Positions 24,158 to 35,607 of a DNA stretch of 64,000 nt are shown one piece after another. Under the pieces are notes generated by a model. It made no database searches and was not told where the DNA came from. It saw only the letters and a list, made by a program, of their open reading frames with translations. Position numbers and translations under genes: made by a program. This DNA is from Macrosoma leucophasiata (taxonomy: Eukaryota > Arthropoda > Insecta > Lepidoptera > Hedylidae), in contig JAWQUS010000007.1 in assembly GCA_036365455.1 (NCBI GenBank), positions 21,034,001 through 21,098,000 of the forward strand. Direction: 5' to 3'. Every line of letters starts with the position of its first letter. Within the stretch, counting starts at the first letter, position 1.

Positions 24158-24735
24158 CATAATTTCATTTAGGAATTGATATGAAAATAAGAATGCAGTC
24201 TTTATTTCTTTGATAATTAGGTATTTAAGTCGAATATTATTAATCAAAATAAAATAATTGAATACTATTAATCGAAATTTATTTTAAACAGGGAGGTAAA
24301 TATTTGGACGCTGTTTCCCCAACAACCGGTTTTATAGCTCATCATATACCAATACAGCATTGCTAAAAAGTAGTTTGCTGGTACATTTGATGGAAGAGAA
24401 GATAGGTATTGTAAATATACAGTTCTGTAAAGCCCCGAATATTTCGATTATTTAAGTTGAGTACGCGTATAAATAAAATAATGTATGTCAATAAAATTAA
24501 AACAAACAATCAAGGAACAGCGCCAGTGGCGGGTGGGAAGGTCTCGCTCGCCTGTTCGGCCTGGCACCGCGCTGCGGCGTGTGCGTTGCCATCGATACGC
24601 GACGCGCATGCGCAACAAAATTCCTCATAAATTCCACTTAAATTTTGAGGAAGCGGTAGCGGAAGAGGATTTTTTTATTTTAATTTTTGAGGATGCGGAA
24701 ACGTTTGAGGATCGTTTGAGGAGGAGGGTTTGAGG

Positions 24736-25300
24736 AAAATTAGTACCGCTTACCACAGTTGCTGTGACTTTTGCTGCGACTACTCTCCCACAGTATGCCT
24801 ACATTAAATTCTTCCGATACGAAGTTCATACATTCTTACTGCAGTGCTATAAATGTTTAAAGTTTAATCATTCTGCAAAAGTCTGTAGGGGTGAGCAGAA
24901 TTGTTCTTCTTGTGCTGGACGGCACTCGTATAAGGAATGTGATGTTGAAGAAATTATATGCATTAATTGCTCAGGTAACCATCTTGCCATTTCACGGGAC
25001 TGCCCTATTAAAAAACAAAAAATGGAGCAGAAGAAAGCTAGATATAGTCAATAATCGTATGCCACTGTTGTGAATACACCAAAGCCCATAACTTATACAA
25101 ATAAATCTTTTCCACCACTAAAAAAACAAACGGCCGAGCAGGTCAACAATACTTTTGATGTAACACAGATCGCTCATAACTATATAATAATTAAGGCTAT
25201 TGTAAAGTCCCTTGTCACATTAGGCCAAAGGACAGACAGGACTGATGATCCACTTACTACTAAGAAAATAAAAGAAATATTTTTATCGTATTTAATATAA
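24736..25300 (+). pseudogene. Element A ORF1, zinc-knuckle C-terminal part
   Basis: It resumes in frame with the N-terminal part after the composite insert. It carries three cysteine/histidine knuckles (CYKCLKFNHSAKVC, CSSCAGRHSYKEC, CINCSGNHLAISRDC), the same three-knuckle layout as element B ORF1. A stop near 25,052 is followed by a second frame (25,070-25,300), so there is at least one break. The ORF1 stop TAA (25,298-25,300) shares its last base with the ORF2 start ATG at 25,300, a TAATG overlap suited to coupled translation. Confidence 0.75.
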
Positions 25301-26502
25301 TGGACAAATATTTAAATATAATGGAGTATAACATACAAAGCTTGCAGAGTAAAAAATGTCTTTTACAAAACTTACTGATAGAGAAAAACATTGATATATG
25401 TTTACTAAATGAAACTTGGATGAAAAAAAATTCTACATTACCACATTTTCCTTCATTTAACTTTATACATAAAAATTCTGAAAATCCTCACAATGGAGTA
25501 GCTGTTCTGGTGAAACATCATTTAAAATACAGGGTAATTAATACTCAATTCTATGAATCAATTCAAAATATCGGTATCTCTATAGAATCTCAATTTGGTT
25601 CCATATCAATACTCTGTGTGTACAGTCCACCAAGCATCAGATTTGATGCAACAAAGATGAAAGCTCTTATCACGAATATACCTAAACCATGTATTATTAT
25701 GGGTGATTTTAATGCTCATAACATAGCGTTTGGATGCCACAGCGATAATTGCACAGGGAAATCACTGTATATAATTGATGAGTTTGACTTGTGTGTTATG
25801 AATGATGGTTCACCAACAACAGTTCCATATCCAAATAGACATGCTTCAGCCATAGATCTTGCTCTTGTCAGCCCTTCCATTGCTCACTTGTGTAACTGGT
25901 ATATCCTTGATGATCCAATGGGTAGCTATCACTTCCCTACTCAGTCAGGAAGTCAAAAGATGCATTAAATAATTATTACCGTGATCGCGCAATAGAAAAT
26001 TGGATAAAGTACAAAAAGGTAGATGCATTAAAAAAAGAACATTAAAAGAGGAACGTATTTCCTCTGGGAAAACTTTATGCAGCAGCTTCGATAGATTAAC
26101 ACCAATATCATGCATTTGGGGATATATGGGTTTGAATTTAAATCAAAACTTTAATGATGAGTGGATTCCAAGTTTCTTAGATAATTTAGCAGATTCAACG
26201 CAAGTAGATGAGAATAAACTTGCACATTTGTTTGAAAATGCTTCAGAAGATCATATGAATATGTTTCTCAAAAACGAGTTTACGATAGATGAGTTCTTAA
26301 TTTCACTAAAGAGTAGGAAAAACACAACACCAGTTTTGGATGATATACCTTACATCTTAGTTAAAAAATTACATTTAAATGCTCAAATCACATTACTTAA
26401 GATATATAATAAGCTATGGAATGATCTTCTTATCCCTGAAACTTGGAAAACTCAATGTGTGATACCAATAATAAACCTGTAAATAATGGTTCTTCATATA
26501 GA
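25300..26502 (+). pseudogene. Element A ORF2, endonuclease and start of RT
   Basis: The first frame (222 codons) is an apurinic-type endonuclease: 'MEYNIQSLQSK', 'LLNETWM', 'IIMGDFNAHN', 'SAIDLALVSP' and 'GSYHFPT' correspond to the catalytic blocks ending in the S-D/S-H motif. The frame breaks near 25,968 and resumes at 26,000-26,482 with RT block 'TPVLDDIPYILVKKL' and 'WKTQCVIPI'. At the BEL insertion point the reading is 'SSYRPI', a conserved RT motif, continued on the far side of BEL. Confidence 0.8.
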
Positions 26503-26507
26503 CCTAT

Positions 26508-26750
26508 TGTTGTAGACCCTGCCAGGTCTGTGTGATGGTATGTGGACTGTAATTATGTGCTGGTGAGGAGTCCGAAGGCTTGCAAAGATTAAAAGGCTAA
26601 GTCTTCGTGTTGAAATGCAATTTATTGCTGCGTGTCTTACAAAACGGTAACAGTATAAAGCGAGTGTCGATCCAATGACAATTGGTGGGGGAGGTGCGGG
26701 CGCGGCGGCCGCCTCCCACCCGCACACACTATTATGTATTATACTTAACA
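26508..26750 (-). repeat. BEL/Pao 3' LTR
   Basis: 243 bp, identical to the 5' LTR. On the element strand the purine-containing 'caaagagcgg' just inside it (about 26,754-26,763) is a possible polypurine tract, though weak. Confidence 0.95.
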
Positions 26751-26780
26751 TATTGCCGCTCTTTGAAGAGTCTCTACTCT

Positions 26781-29700
26781 TCAAACATTTATAGGGAGAG
26801 GGCATAAACGTGTATATGCCCGTCGTAGAGTACCCTTTCGAGTCCGTACATCGGCGACGCGAGCCACGCCGTCGCTGCCGACGTGTAGAGCGGTGACTCG
26901 TCCCAGAAGCCACAGCAGTGGAGGGAGCGCCTTCTCTTGAACAAGGACCAGCTGGCCCAGTTTTAGTTGACCGGTAGAATGATGCCACTTCTGCTTCTGC
27001 TGGAGTAGAGAAACGTATTCACGTGAAAAGCGTGCCCAGAAATGCTGTCTCATCTTCTCGATGCGCTCATATCTTTGTAGACAACTGATATTCTCCTTCT
27101 CCAATAGCTGAGCGTGTGGGACAGACAACAGTGGCCGTCCAATCAAGAAGTGAGCGGGACTAAGGCAGGTTAGATCAGATACTTCAGAGGAAAAAGGTGT
27201 TAAGGGACGGGAATTTAAAATAGCCTCTATCTGGATGAGACAAGTGGACATCTCCTCGTACGTTAAGTGACTTAGTCCTAGCACTCGTCTCAGATGATGC
27301 TTAACGGATTTAACTGCGGCCTCCCAAATTTCGCCAAAATGAGGTGAGTAAGGGGGAATAAACTTAAAATCAATACCTGTATCGCTAAATTCTGATTCTA
27401 AATTATTTAGAAGTGACGATAATTCATTAAAAGCACCGACAAACGTAGTGCCGTTGTCCGAATAAATCGTTTGAGGCTTACCCCGCCGAGATACAAACCG
27501 GTAGAGAGCGGCCAGGAAAGCTTCTTTTGTGAGGTCTGTGACTAGCTCCAGATGTACGGCTTTCACAGCAAGACATACAAATAAGCAAATATAAGATTTT
27601 TGCAATTTACATCCTCTACCCTGTCGACTAGCTACCAACACTGGCCCAGCGTAATCAAGTCCAGTTTTTAAAAAAGGATATTCTATATGCAATCTGTCAC
27701 TTGGTAAGTTACCCATTATAGGTTGTACAGGTTTTGTTTTAAATCTATGACAACGAACGCATGCATGTACTACTTGCTTAGAAAGGTTTCGCCCACCTAG
27801 AGGCCAGTATGTTTGACGTATAGTAGTTAGTAATAGTTGAGGAGGTGCGTGTAAAAGCTTTTTGTGTTCTGTAATAAAAATAGATTTAGTTGTAGGATGT
27901 TTAGAATCTAGAATAATAGGATGTTTTATATCATACGAATAGAATGAATTACTGAGCCTCCCGCCAACACGTAAGATTTTATTAGTGTCTATAAAGGGAG
28001 ATAAAGATACAAGCCTATTCTTTTTATTTAGTGAGTCACCTTTAAGTAGTAGATTATACTCATCAGGAAACATCTCTTTTTGTACATGTCTAATTATTAA
28101 GTTATATGATGATTTTAATTCTGATAGAGATAGATTTTGTGTAATTCTATTGTTTCTATTTCTGGTATTGTAAATAAATCGTTGTAAATATGCTAGTATT
28201 CGTATCAATTTATTAAAGTTAGATACTTTATGAATTAAATTGTGTAACAAGTCTTCTGTTTTACATAATGTATCTGTGTTTACGTGTAATGTGTGTATTA
28301 GTTTTGATTTATTGTAGGGTTGTGTCTGTGTGTTTGGAATCTTAGGAAAATTTATATCCAAGCTATGCAGCAAATCGGGACCTGACCACCACAACGATGA
28401 TGCACTGAGTGTATCAGCCCTCGCCCCCCGCGACACAAGGTCTGCAGGGTTGTGCTTTGAAGGCACGTAATTCCAACTGTGACCGACAGTACTGTCAACT
28501 ATCTCACCCACTCGATTTCGTACGAAATTTTGAAGTTGACTCAAAGAAGTGGAAAGCCAACCCAACACTATGGTTGAGTCGGTCCAATAATAACATTGAG
28601 AAACATTTATTGTTAATGAGCTTAGAACCTTCTTACAAAGTCTCGTACCTATTAAGGCCCCACAGAGTTCTAACCTAGGTATAGTTGTAGGTTTAATTGG
28701 AGCTATTTTATTTTTCGATGCCAATAGGCGAACACTGACTGACTCGTCTTTACTAATACATCGAACATAAATGCAAGCACCATAAGCGCGTTCTGAAGCG
28801 TCGGTAAATGTGTGGAGTTCTATTTTAATTGCCTCATCACTCAGTACCCAACGTGGAATACGCAAATTATTCAACGTAGGCAAAGACCCTAAATATGATA
28901 AAAAATCTAACTTAATATCAAGTGAGACTTCGTCATCCCAGCCGCATTTATTTACCCACAGTTTTTGCATGATTAATTTTGCCTGAATGATGCATGGCCC
29001 CAAAATACCTAACGGGTCAAAGACCTGACTTATTAAAGATAAAATAAATCGTTTGGTTATTAATTTGTTAGTAACAAAATTAATAGAAAACACTAAGTCA
29101 TCTGTTATTGTATTCCAATACAAACCAAGAGTGTTATTAAGTTGAAAATCGTTTAAATTTAATGTTTTTCGTGTTTCTCCTTGACTAGTAAATTCACTAA
29201 TAGCTTGTAAAATTGCTGGATTATTTGACTGCCATTTACGCAACTTAAAATGAGCAGATTTTAATACATTGGTGATTTCATGACATAGTTCGATAACCGA
29301 ATCTATCGAAATCCCGCCGCCTATATAATCATCGATATAAAAGTCTTTGGTCAGTGCATTTCTAGCTGCATCAGAAGTGCACTGATCAGCCAGAGAAACC
29401 AGACATTTTGTGGCTAAATATGGTGCCGATGACGTACCAAATGTCACTGTATTTAAAGTGTAAGTTTTTAAAGGCTCCTTTTCATTAAATCTGAATAGTA
29501 TTTGTTGTAAAGATCGTTGTGATGGTTCGACATAAATGCATCTATACATTTTTTCAATGTCACTTGCAACTACATATTTATGTTGTCTAAAACGTAGTAA
29601 AATAGAAAGAAGATCGTCTTGTACGACCGGTCCAACCATCTGAATATTATTAAAGGATTTGCCTGTGCTAGTAGCGGCAGAAGCATCGAAAACCACTCTC

Positions 29701-31961
29701 AACTTTGTGGTTGTACTCGATTCACGCACTACGCCGTGATGAGGCAAAAAACAACTAATGTTATTCTGATTTCTGCTTAAAGTCATGTCAGTCTCAGTCA
29801 TGTGGCCTAAATCAAGATATTCTTTCAAACAATCCATATAGTTGTTTTTAAATTTTGTATCTCGATCGAATCTGCGTTCTAAAGAGAGAAAACGACGTTT
29901 TGCGAGGTGATAAGAGTCACCAAGAACAGAAGAAGATTCTTTTAATGGTATGGTAACTGTAAAATGACCATCAGCCTCGCGCCTAGTATTCTCTTTGAAA
30001 CTGTCTTCACATAAACGCTCATCGTGTGATAAGTTATGCACAGGAGATACTGAATCTAGCTCCCAAAAACGAGTAAGATGAATATCTTCGTTTTGCATAA
30101 AATAACATGATGACGACATAATATTTTTATTATTGTTATATATGGCACCTGAAACAATCCACCCAAATTTACTTTCATGTAATTTAGGCTGATATTTACC
30201 TAATGCAATAACATTAGAAGTTAAGATTTCCCAAAATAATTCTGCGCCAACTAAGACGTCTATCGAAGACGGAATGTTAAAAGACGGGTCAGCCAGTTTT
30301 ACGCCTTTGGGTAATGATACATTTTGTGTATTAATATAATTAGTAGGTAAGGAATTAGTAATACGAGGGACAACGTAACAATTGATGTTGACTTTATATT
30401 GAGTGTATAAAGATTTTATTGTAAGGCTACAAGCCTCTGAACTAAACGATACCTGACCATTAATGCCGGTCACAGTGGATTCCTGGCTATGTTTCACCAA
30501 TCTGAGGCTGGTACACAGCTCTTGTGTCACAAAGTTCGAGGTGCTGCCGCTGTCAAGCAGAAGACGGGCCTTGTGATAGACTCCGTTTGCGCCTCGTACT
30601 TGCACCAAAGCTGTGGAAAGTAAGACACATCGATTACCGTCATGAGCCATGGCTGATGCTTGTTCTGTACTTGTGGATAAAGCAACGGCTTCCTCGATTA
30701 TAGGAGCTTGTTCATTTGGTCCGTTATTATTAAAATGTTTGTGTAATAAAGTATTGTGCTTTGACTTACAATATTTGCAGTGAGTTAAGACACATTTTTT
30801 ACTATTGTGTCCAGGACGTAAGCAATTTTTGCACACTTTATATTCAAAAACTTTTGAAATTCGAGTTTCAACGTCAAGATCTCGAAAAAGTTGACATGAG
30901 AACAAAAAATGTTGTTGTTTGCACATGGGACAAGATAATGTATTTTTAATAGAATGGTTATGTTTTGTTGCAATAATAAAAGTTTTAGAATTATTTGTGT
31001 GTAATGGTTGCTTATTATTATTATAATTATTTATTTTTACATCCTGCATTGTCTCCAATAACTGTGATTTATTGCTTAAGAATTTTAAAAATTCTGGTAA
31101 AGAGGGTGAACCATCTTTAGCGCCTTTGGATTCCTCCCACTCGCGCATAGTCTTGTAATCTAACTTAGTACAAATTAAATAAATTATCAAAGTATCCCAG
31201 TGGTCCGTAGGTTGGCCTAAATTAGATAATGATCTCATATTTTTATTTGTGACGTCAACAATGCTACGAAGACCACTGCTCGATTCCTTTTTAAGACCTT
31301 CCATGTCAAATAAAGTTTTGACATGGTTATTTATCAATAATCTTTCATTATCGAAACGTTCTGTTAACAATTGCCAAGCTATTTGGTAGTTATTTGCACT
31401 AAATTCTAGACTTTGAATAACTAGCGACGCTGTACCTGTTAAGGCAGCGCGTAGATAATGAAATTTGTTAATATCACTGATATGAGTTGACTCGTGCACT
31501 AAAGAAATATACGTGTCTCTAAATTCTAGCCAGTGCTGGTAGTTGCCGTCAAAACTAGGCAGTGTTATTTTTGGCAAACGTACGAAGTCGTGACGCCGAT
31601 CGTTGTTGGCGCTGCACACAGAACCTGGTGATCGCTCACGACGGCTTGACGAGCGCTCATCATTTAGTAATGCTCGCGCCGTTGCTACCAGCTCATAGTA
31701 GGTACCTTCCAACCGCTCCCGCTCAGTGAATAGCTCGGCGGGATCCTCAGTTAATAATTCTAATTCTGTTTGTATGGAATCGAATTCGCCATACAAATTT
31801 TCAAACCTAGCTAGACGGCACTCTAGTTCATTCATTTGTACAGTACTTAATATTCTGCAACTCTTTGGTATTGACAAATAATTACTAAATAAGGTAAATT
31901 TACCTTTCAATGCACTCCGTTTTTTATTTAAGTCCCGTATTTTAGCATCAGACATATTCAC
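26781..31961 (-). CDS. BEL/Pao Gag-Pol polyprotein, 1726 aa, intact
   Basis: The protein copies and inserts the element. Domains in order: Gag (about 1-410) with knuckle CKNCLRPGHNSKKC near 377-390; aspartic protease (LLLDSGSTSNF near 468); reverse transcriptase (about 740-900; FDAS, FGTSSAPYLA, catalytic YIDD near 875); RNase H (about 1045-1180; TFTDASERAYG, RLELCGA, YYWTDST); integrase with HHCC zinc finger (about 1370-1410) and DDE core (D in TGLDYAGP, D in YSDNGTTF, E in FGEIWEAAVK, about 1435-1546). All catalytic residues are visible and there is no break. A single Gag-Pol frame of this size is normal for BEL/Pao. No envelope gene follows. Confidence 0.96.
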   Translation of the reverse strand: MNMSDAKIRDLNKKRSALKGKFTLFSNYLSIPKSCRILSTVQMNELECRLARFENLYGEFDSIQTELELLTEDPAELFTERERLEGTYYELVATARALLNDERSSSRRERSPGSVCSANNDRRHDFVRLPKITLPSFDGNYQHWLEFRDTYISLVHESTHISDINKFHYLRAALTGTASLVIQSLEFSANNYQIAWQLLTERFDNERLLINNHVKTLFDMEGLKKESSSGLRSIVDVTNKNMRSLSNLGQPTDHWDTLIIYLICTKLDYKTMREWEESKGAKDGSPSLPEFLKFLSNKSQLLETMQDVKINNYNNNKQPLHTNNSKTFIIATKHNHSIKNTLSCPMCKQQHFLFSCQLFRDLDVETRISKVFEYKVCKNCLRPGHNSKKCVLTHCKYCKSKHNTLLHKHFNNNGPNEQAPIIEEAVALSTSTEQASAMAHDGNRCVLLSTALVQVRGANGVYHKARLLLDSGSTSNFVTQELCTSLRLVKHSQESTVTGINGQVSFSSEACSLTIKSLYTQYKVNINCYVVPRITNSLPTNYINTQNVSLPKGVKLADPSFNIPSSIDVLVGAELFWEILTSNVIALGKYQPKLHESKFGWIVSGAIYNNNKNIMSSSCYFMQNEDIHLTRFWELDSVSPVHNLSHDERLCEDSFKENTRREADGHFTVTIPLKESSSVLGDSYHLAKRRFLSLERRFDRDTKFKNNYMDCLKEYLDLGHMTETDMTLSRNQNNISCFLPHHGVVRESSTTTKLRVVFDASAATSTGKSFNNIQMVGPVVQDDLLSILLRFRQHKYVVASDIEKMYRCIYVEPSQRSLQQILFRFNEKEPLKTYTLNTVTFGTSSAPYLATKCLVSLADQCTSDAARNALTKDFYIDDYIGGGISIDSVIELCHEITNVLKSAHFKLRKWQSNNPAILQAISEFTSQGETRKTLNLNDFQLNNTLGLYWNTITDDLVFSINFVTNKLITKRFILSLISQVFDPLGILGPCIIQAKLIMQKLWVNKCGWDDEVSLDIKLDFLSYLGSLPTLNNLRIPRWVLSDEAIKIELHTFTDASERAYGACIYVRCISKDESVSVRLLASKNKIAPIKPTTIPRLELCGALIGTRLCKKVLSSLTINVSQCYYWTDSTIVLGWLSTSLSQLQNFVRNRVGEIVDSTVGHSWNYVPSKHNPADLVSRGARADTLSASSLWWSGPDLLHSLDINFPKIPNTQTQPYNKSKLIHTLHVNTDTLCKTEDLLHNLIHKVSNFNKLIRILAYLQRFIYNTRNRNNRITQNLSLSELKSSYNLIIRHVQKEMFPDEYNLLLKGDSLNKKNRLVSLSPFIDTNKILRVGGRLSNSFYSYDIKHPIILDSKHPTTKSIFITEHKKLLHAPPQLLLTTIRQTYWPLGGRNLSKQVVHACVRCHRFKTKPVQPIMGNLPSDRLHIEYPFLKTGLDYAGPVLVASRQGRGCKLQKSYICLFVCLAVKAVHLELVTDLTKEAFLAALYRFVSRRGKPQTIYSDNGTTFVGAFNELSSLLNNLESEFSDTGIDFKFIPPYSPHFGEIWEAAVKSVKHHLRRVLGLSHLTYEEMSTCLIQIEAILNSRPLTPFSSEVSDLTCLSPAHFLIGRPLLSVPHAQLLEKENISCLQRYERIEKMRQHFWARFSREYVSLLQQKQKWHHSTGQLKLGQLVLVQEKALPPLLWLLGRVTALHVGSDGVARVADVRTRKGTLRRAYTRLCPLPINV

Positions 31962-32572
31962 GAACAGGTATTTGAACTTTATAACACTGAACTCAATATC
32001 TTGCTAGAATGATCACTATCCCAATAACACTGTGTACTAGTAATTACGACTTACGAGTCTTACGACGAACTAAACAAAACTATTGTAGCTGCCGCAACGA
32101 AGGAATGCACCTGTTACTAGGTGTTCCTATAATATGCAGTTATAAAGATATAGGTTGTTTACGACCGCTTCGGCCCCGGCGAGTAGGTATGCCTACGTAT
32201 CTATACAAATGATTTAAAGTAATCTGAACACTTGACAATGGTTTTAATAAAGATTAGAATTCTAACGTAAGAAATATAAGATCGTAATTAAATGACTCGA
32301 TTTGCGAATAATGATAAACGCATATGTATGTAGGTAGATACCGCTTGCCGCACCCAAGTTAAGGCCATTCAAAATGAAATGATATAGGTAAGACGGAAAG
32401 GATAAAAGAGATTGGAACGGACTCACTGTGTCGTAATCTTGACAGTTTCTTCAAGATATATGCCACGATGTCCAGATGATAACGCCACAACCGTTTCTTT
32501 TCCGTGACACAAAGATCTTCTAGTCGATGCAAATAAGACTTCTTCTTCCTTTATTAAGAGGTTAAAGGACCA

Positions 32573-32815
32573 TGTTGTAGACCCTGCCAGGTCTGTGTGA
32601 TGGTATGTGGACTGTAATTATGTGCTGGTGAGGAGTCCGAAGGCTTGCAAAGATTAAAAGGCTAAGTCTTCGTGTTGAAATGCAATTTATTGCTGCGTGT
32701 CTTACAAAACGGTAACAGTATAAAGCGAGTGTCGATCCAATGACAATTGGTGGGGGAGGTGCGGGCGCGGCGGCCGCCTCCCACCCGCACACACTATTAT
32801 GTATTATACTTAACA
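32573..32815 (-). repeat. BEL/Pao 5' LTR and adjacent primer-binding site
   Basis: It drives transcription toward lower coordinates. Immediately inside (32,572 downward, minus strand) the sequence TGGTCCTTTAACCTC begins with TGG, as expected of a primer-binding site pairing with a tRNA 3' CCA end. Which tRNA is not determined. About 610 bp of leader separates it from the ATG at 31,961. Confidence 0.9.
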
Positions 32816-35346
32816 CCTATATCTTTATCTTCCTGTCTGGGAAAACTTTTAGAGAATATGTCAAAATTGAGATAAGAGTATTTTGTTGAATCAAATAATT
32901 TAATACCTTCTATCCAATATGGATTCAGGAAAGGCAAAAGTTGTTCTGAAAGCTTTGTATCACTCTTATCAGATTTAAAACAAGTCAAATAAAGTCATTC
33001 TAATGCAATATGTGTTTTTTTAGATGTTAAAGGTTCCTTTGACAATGTAAATATTGAGGAGCTCATCCAAGTTACTTATGATATGGGTCTACCAGGCCAT
33101 ATTTTAATATGGCTTTACTACTTTTTGAGGAATAGAACAGTCTTTGTTAAATATAACAATAAGCTACATGGCTCTGAGTCTGTCAACAAGGGCACAGTGC
33201 AAGGGGCAACTTTATACCCTTTGCTTTACAACATTTATACATCTGAAATACTAAAGTATGTTGATAATTCAGATGTACATATTCTACAATTTGCAGATGA
33301 TTTGCTGTTGTATAGCATACATCATGATATGCAAACAGCAATTCATAATATGAATCGATTCTTAAGTCAATTATTTAATTATTATCACAATAAACTTAAA
33401 TTAGATATCAGTCCAGAAAAAAGTTCAGTCTTAGTCATCAGTAAAAATGTAAATAATTATAAAGATGTTAAAATATTGTATGACAACACTGAAATACCAA
33501 TAGTACAGAATCACAAATTACTAGGAATCATCTTTGACAATAAATTAAAATTTCAGGAACATATCAAACATATATGCAGCAAAGCCTTAAAAGGTATAAC
33601 CATATTAAGACATCTAGCAGGAACTTTTTGGGGATCTGACCCTAAAGTGATGAATATACTTTATAAAAGTATAGTACGAAGTCATTTTGACTACAGTGCC
33701 TTAGCTTACATGAACATCAATAGCACCTTATTACAATAACTAGATGTCATACAAAATATGGGCTTGAGACTCATTTGTGGAGCTATGCGATCCACACCAA
33801 TTAATTCACTAGAAATTGAAACATGTATACCTCCTCTAACATTACGTAGGTTGATGTTGGCTGAAAGATTTTTCTTGAAAGTTCTTTCAAAGAATGACAA
33901 TACGCTGCATAAGAAAATTACTGTACATCCTGAACTTTCTCAGTCAATATCATCCTCTATCTCTGCTTCATCAATTGTAAATAGAACCTTGCCAGAAATG
34001 CCAACATTATTTAAACATGTAAAAATAATTTGAAAGATATTGTACAATATTCAATTTGGCCTGTATATAAAAACTTTGATGCAAATATCACCGACATATC
34101 CAAATTTATTTATTTAGACAATGTACGCAATAAGTATGATTTCTTGGAATTTAGAAGCAGTAGATCAGATTACTACACTCTTTACACAGATGGGTCTAAA
34201 GTTGATGATTTTGTGAAAGCAGCCTATTATGATCCTCAATTAGAATTCACTAAATGCATAAAATTAAATAGACAATGTAGTATTTTCACAGCTGAAAGTT
34301 ATGCTATTTATTGTGCTTTAGAACATGTAAATAATCTTGTAAATAATGTATATAGTATATTAATAGCGTCCGATTCCAAAAGTGTATTAACAGCTTTAGC
34401 AAATGTAAATATGTCATTTAAATTGAATTATATACTATGTAATATTAAGAAACAGATATGTAAATTAATTAAGGAACATGATATAAATATTGAACTTGTA
34501 TGGGTACCTTCACACAGTGGCATTGCTGGCAAAGAAGTGGCCGACTCTGCCACCCGTTCAGACCATGATGAAGACAAGTCGCAGGCAATGAAAGTGCCAT
34601 TTACTGATTATTACAGTCACTTCAAGACACTCAATAGACAATTGTGGAAATCTTCTTGGGCAATGACTCTGGAAACGAAAGGCAAATGGTATGCTGAGAT
34701 CCAAAAATAATTACCGACAAAGCCATGATATCATAACCTCAAAAACATCTCCAGAAAGTATATTACAATGATAACGTGTATGCGCCTCGGACACTGTATG
34801 ACGCCAGCTCACCTATATAGGATCCACGTAATAAATACCAGTCGCTGCTCTTACTGTGGACTGGAGAATGCAGATTTGGACCACATTCTTTCGAAATGTT
34901 CAAGTTTTATTATTCAGCGGTTAATTTTAGTGACTGAAATTAGTGAAATTTCTGACATTTCTGACATTGATGTATGTGATGGTGTTTTTTTTTTTTTTAA
35001 TAATTTATTCATGACCATAGATACAGAGTCTTTCAGTCGTATACAAATTGAATTTCACATTTCTTTAAATTAATGAATATCCCTAAGGAAGATGACGATG
35101 ATTAAATGATTCCATGAGGAATATGATGAGATGATGGGATGGCTCCAGTAAAGCGATGGGGACTTTACTAGGAGTATTTACCAAGTTTTGGAGGCAATAC
35201 GAAAAATCACTTTTCTATGTGATGGTGTGAGTGAACGACATGAACATCAACAAAGTGTTCCCCGCTCTACTATGGATTTACTTTCAAATAAGATTTATTT
35301 CGATGCGTTATATAAGTATATCTGCAATACTGTAGAAAAAAATTAA
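32816..35346 (+). pseudogene. Element A ORF2, RT to C-terminus
   Basis: The RT continues after BEL ('LSSCLGKLLE', 'YGFRKGKS'-like, then frame 33,083-33,739 with 'GTVQGATLYPLLYNIY' and 'LQFADDLLLYS'). An in-frame TAA ends it at 33,739, after which the same frame reads on. Frame 34,030-34,710 is RNase H: 'LYTDGSKVDD', 'FTAESYAIY', 'IASDSKSVL', 'HSGIAGKEVADSAT'. Frame 34,768 onward has the zinc motif CSYCGLENADLDHILSKC. A 231-bp minus-strand insert interrupts the end. Past it the original frame continues for about 40 codons to TAA at 35,344-35,346, which confirms the insertion. Confidence 0.8.
34985..35215 (-). mobile_element. 5'-truncated non-LTR tail in opposite orientation
   Basis: 231 bp starting with 14 T (an A tail on the minus strand), flanked by TATGTGATGGTG at 34,973-34,984 and 35,216-35,227. 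The first 75-80 bp next to the tail match the 3' end of element A (41,140-41,232) closely in inverted orientation, but the rest does not match A's 3' UTR. It therefore belongs to a related family that shares A's 3' tail. Confidence 0.85.
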
Positions 35347-35607
35347 ACTCAATGTATAATATTAATTTTTAAGTGTAGGTATGTACCTTTTTTTTTTTTT
35401 TTTCTCCTTAATGGCAACCGCCAGAAGGCATACCTGCCAGCATCACGTCTGAATTCAATAAAATATACAGCGATACGAAAAAAATGAACAGCGTTACAAA
35501 TTTAACTGTATCTGAAAATAACACAAATGTTAGACTATTTTAACACACAGTTAGTTTGAGTGTATAACATATACAATATTTACATTTATCACTAAGAACG
35601 ACCACAT

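Larger units (their letters stand above)
22264..24735. mobile_element. 2.47-kb composite insert in ORF1 of element A
   Basis: Near-identical 12-mers AAAATTTGTACC (22,252-22,263) and AAAATTAGTACC (24,736-24,747) flank it, and ORF1 resumes in the same frame after it, as expected of an insertion with target duplication. The ends are rich in 'gaggaagaggat'-like direct repeats (22,290-22,400 and 24,640-24,735). Inside are a repeat B copy, a short-loop hairpin and a broken CR1-like RT fragment. I see no inverted ends and cannot name its class. Confidence 0.55.
26508..32815 (-). mobile_element. Complete BEL/Pao LTR retrotransposon
   Basis: Two 243-bp LTRs (26,508-26,750 and 32,573-32,815) are identical at every base and show TG..CA ends. 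The element is flanked by CCTAT at 26,503-26,507 and 32,816-32,820. Internal DNA is about 5.8 kb with one long open frame. Identical LTRs, an intact frame and perfect duplication indicate a very recent insertion, perhaps still able to transpose. It inserted in the RT domain of element A, in the opposite orientation. Confidence 0.97.
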
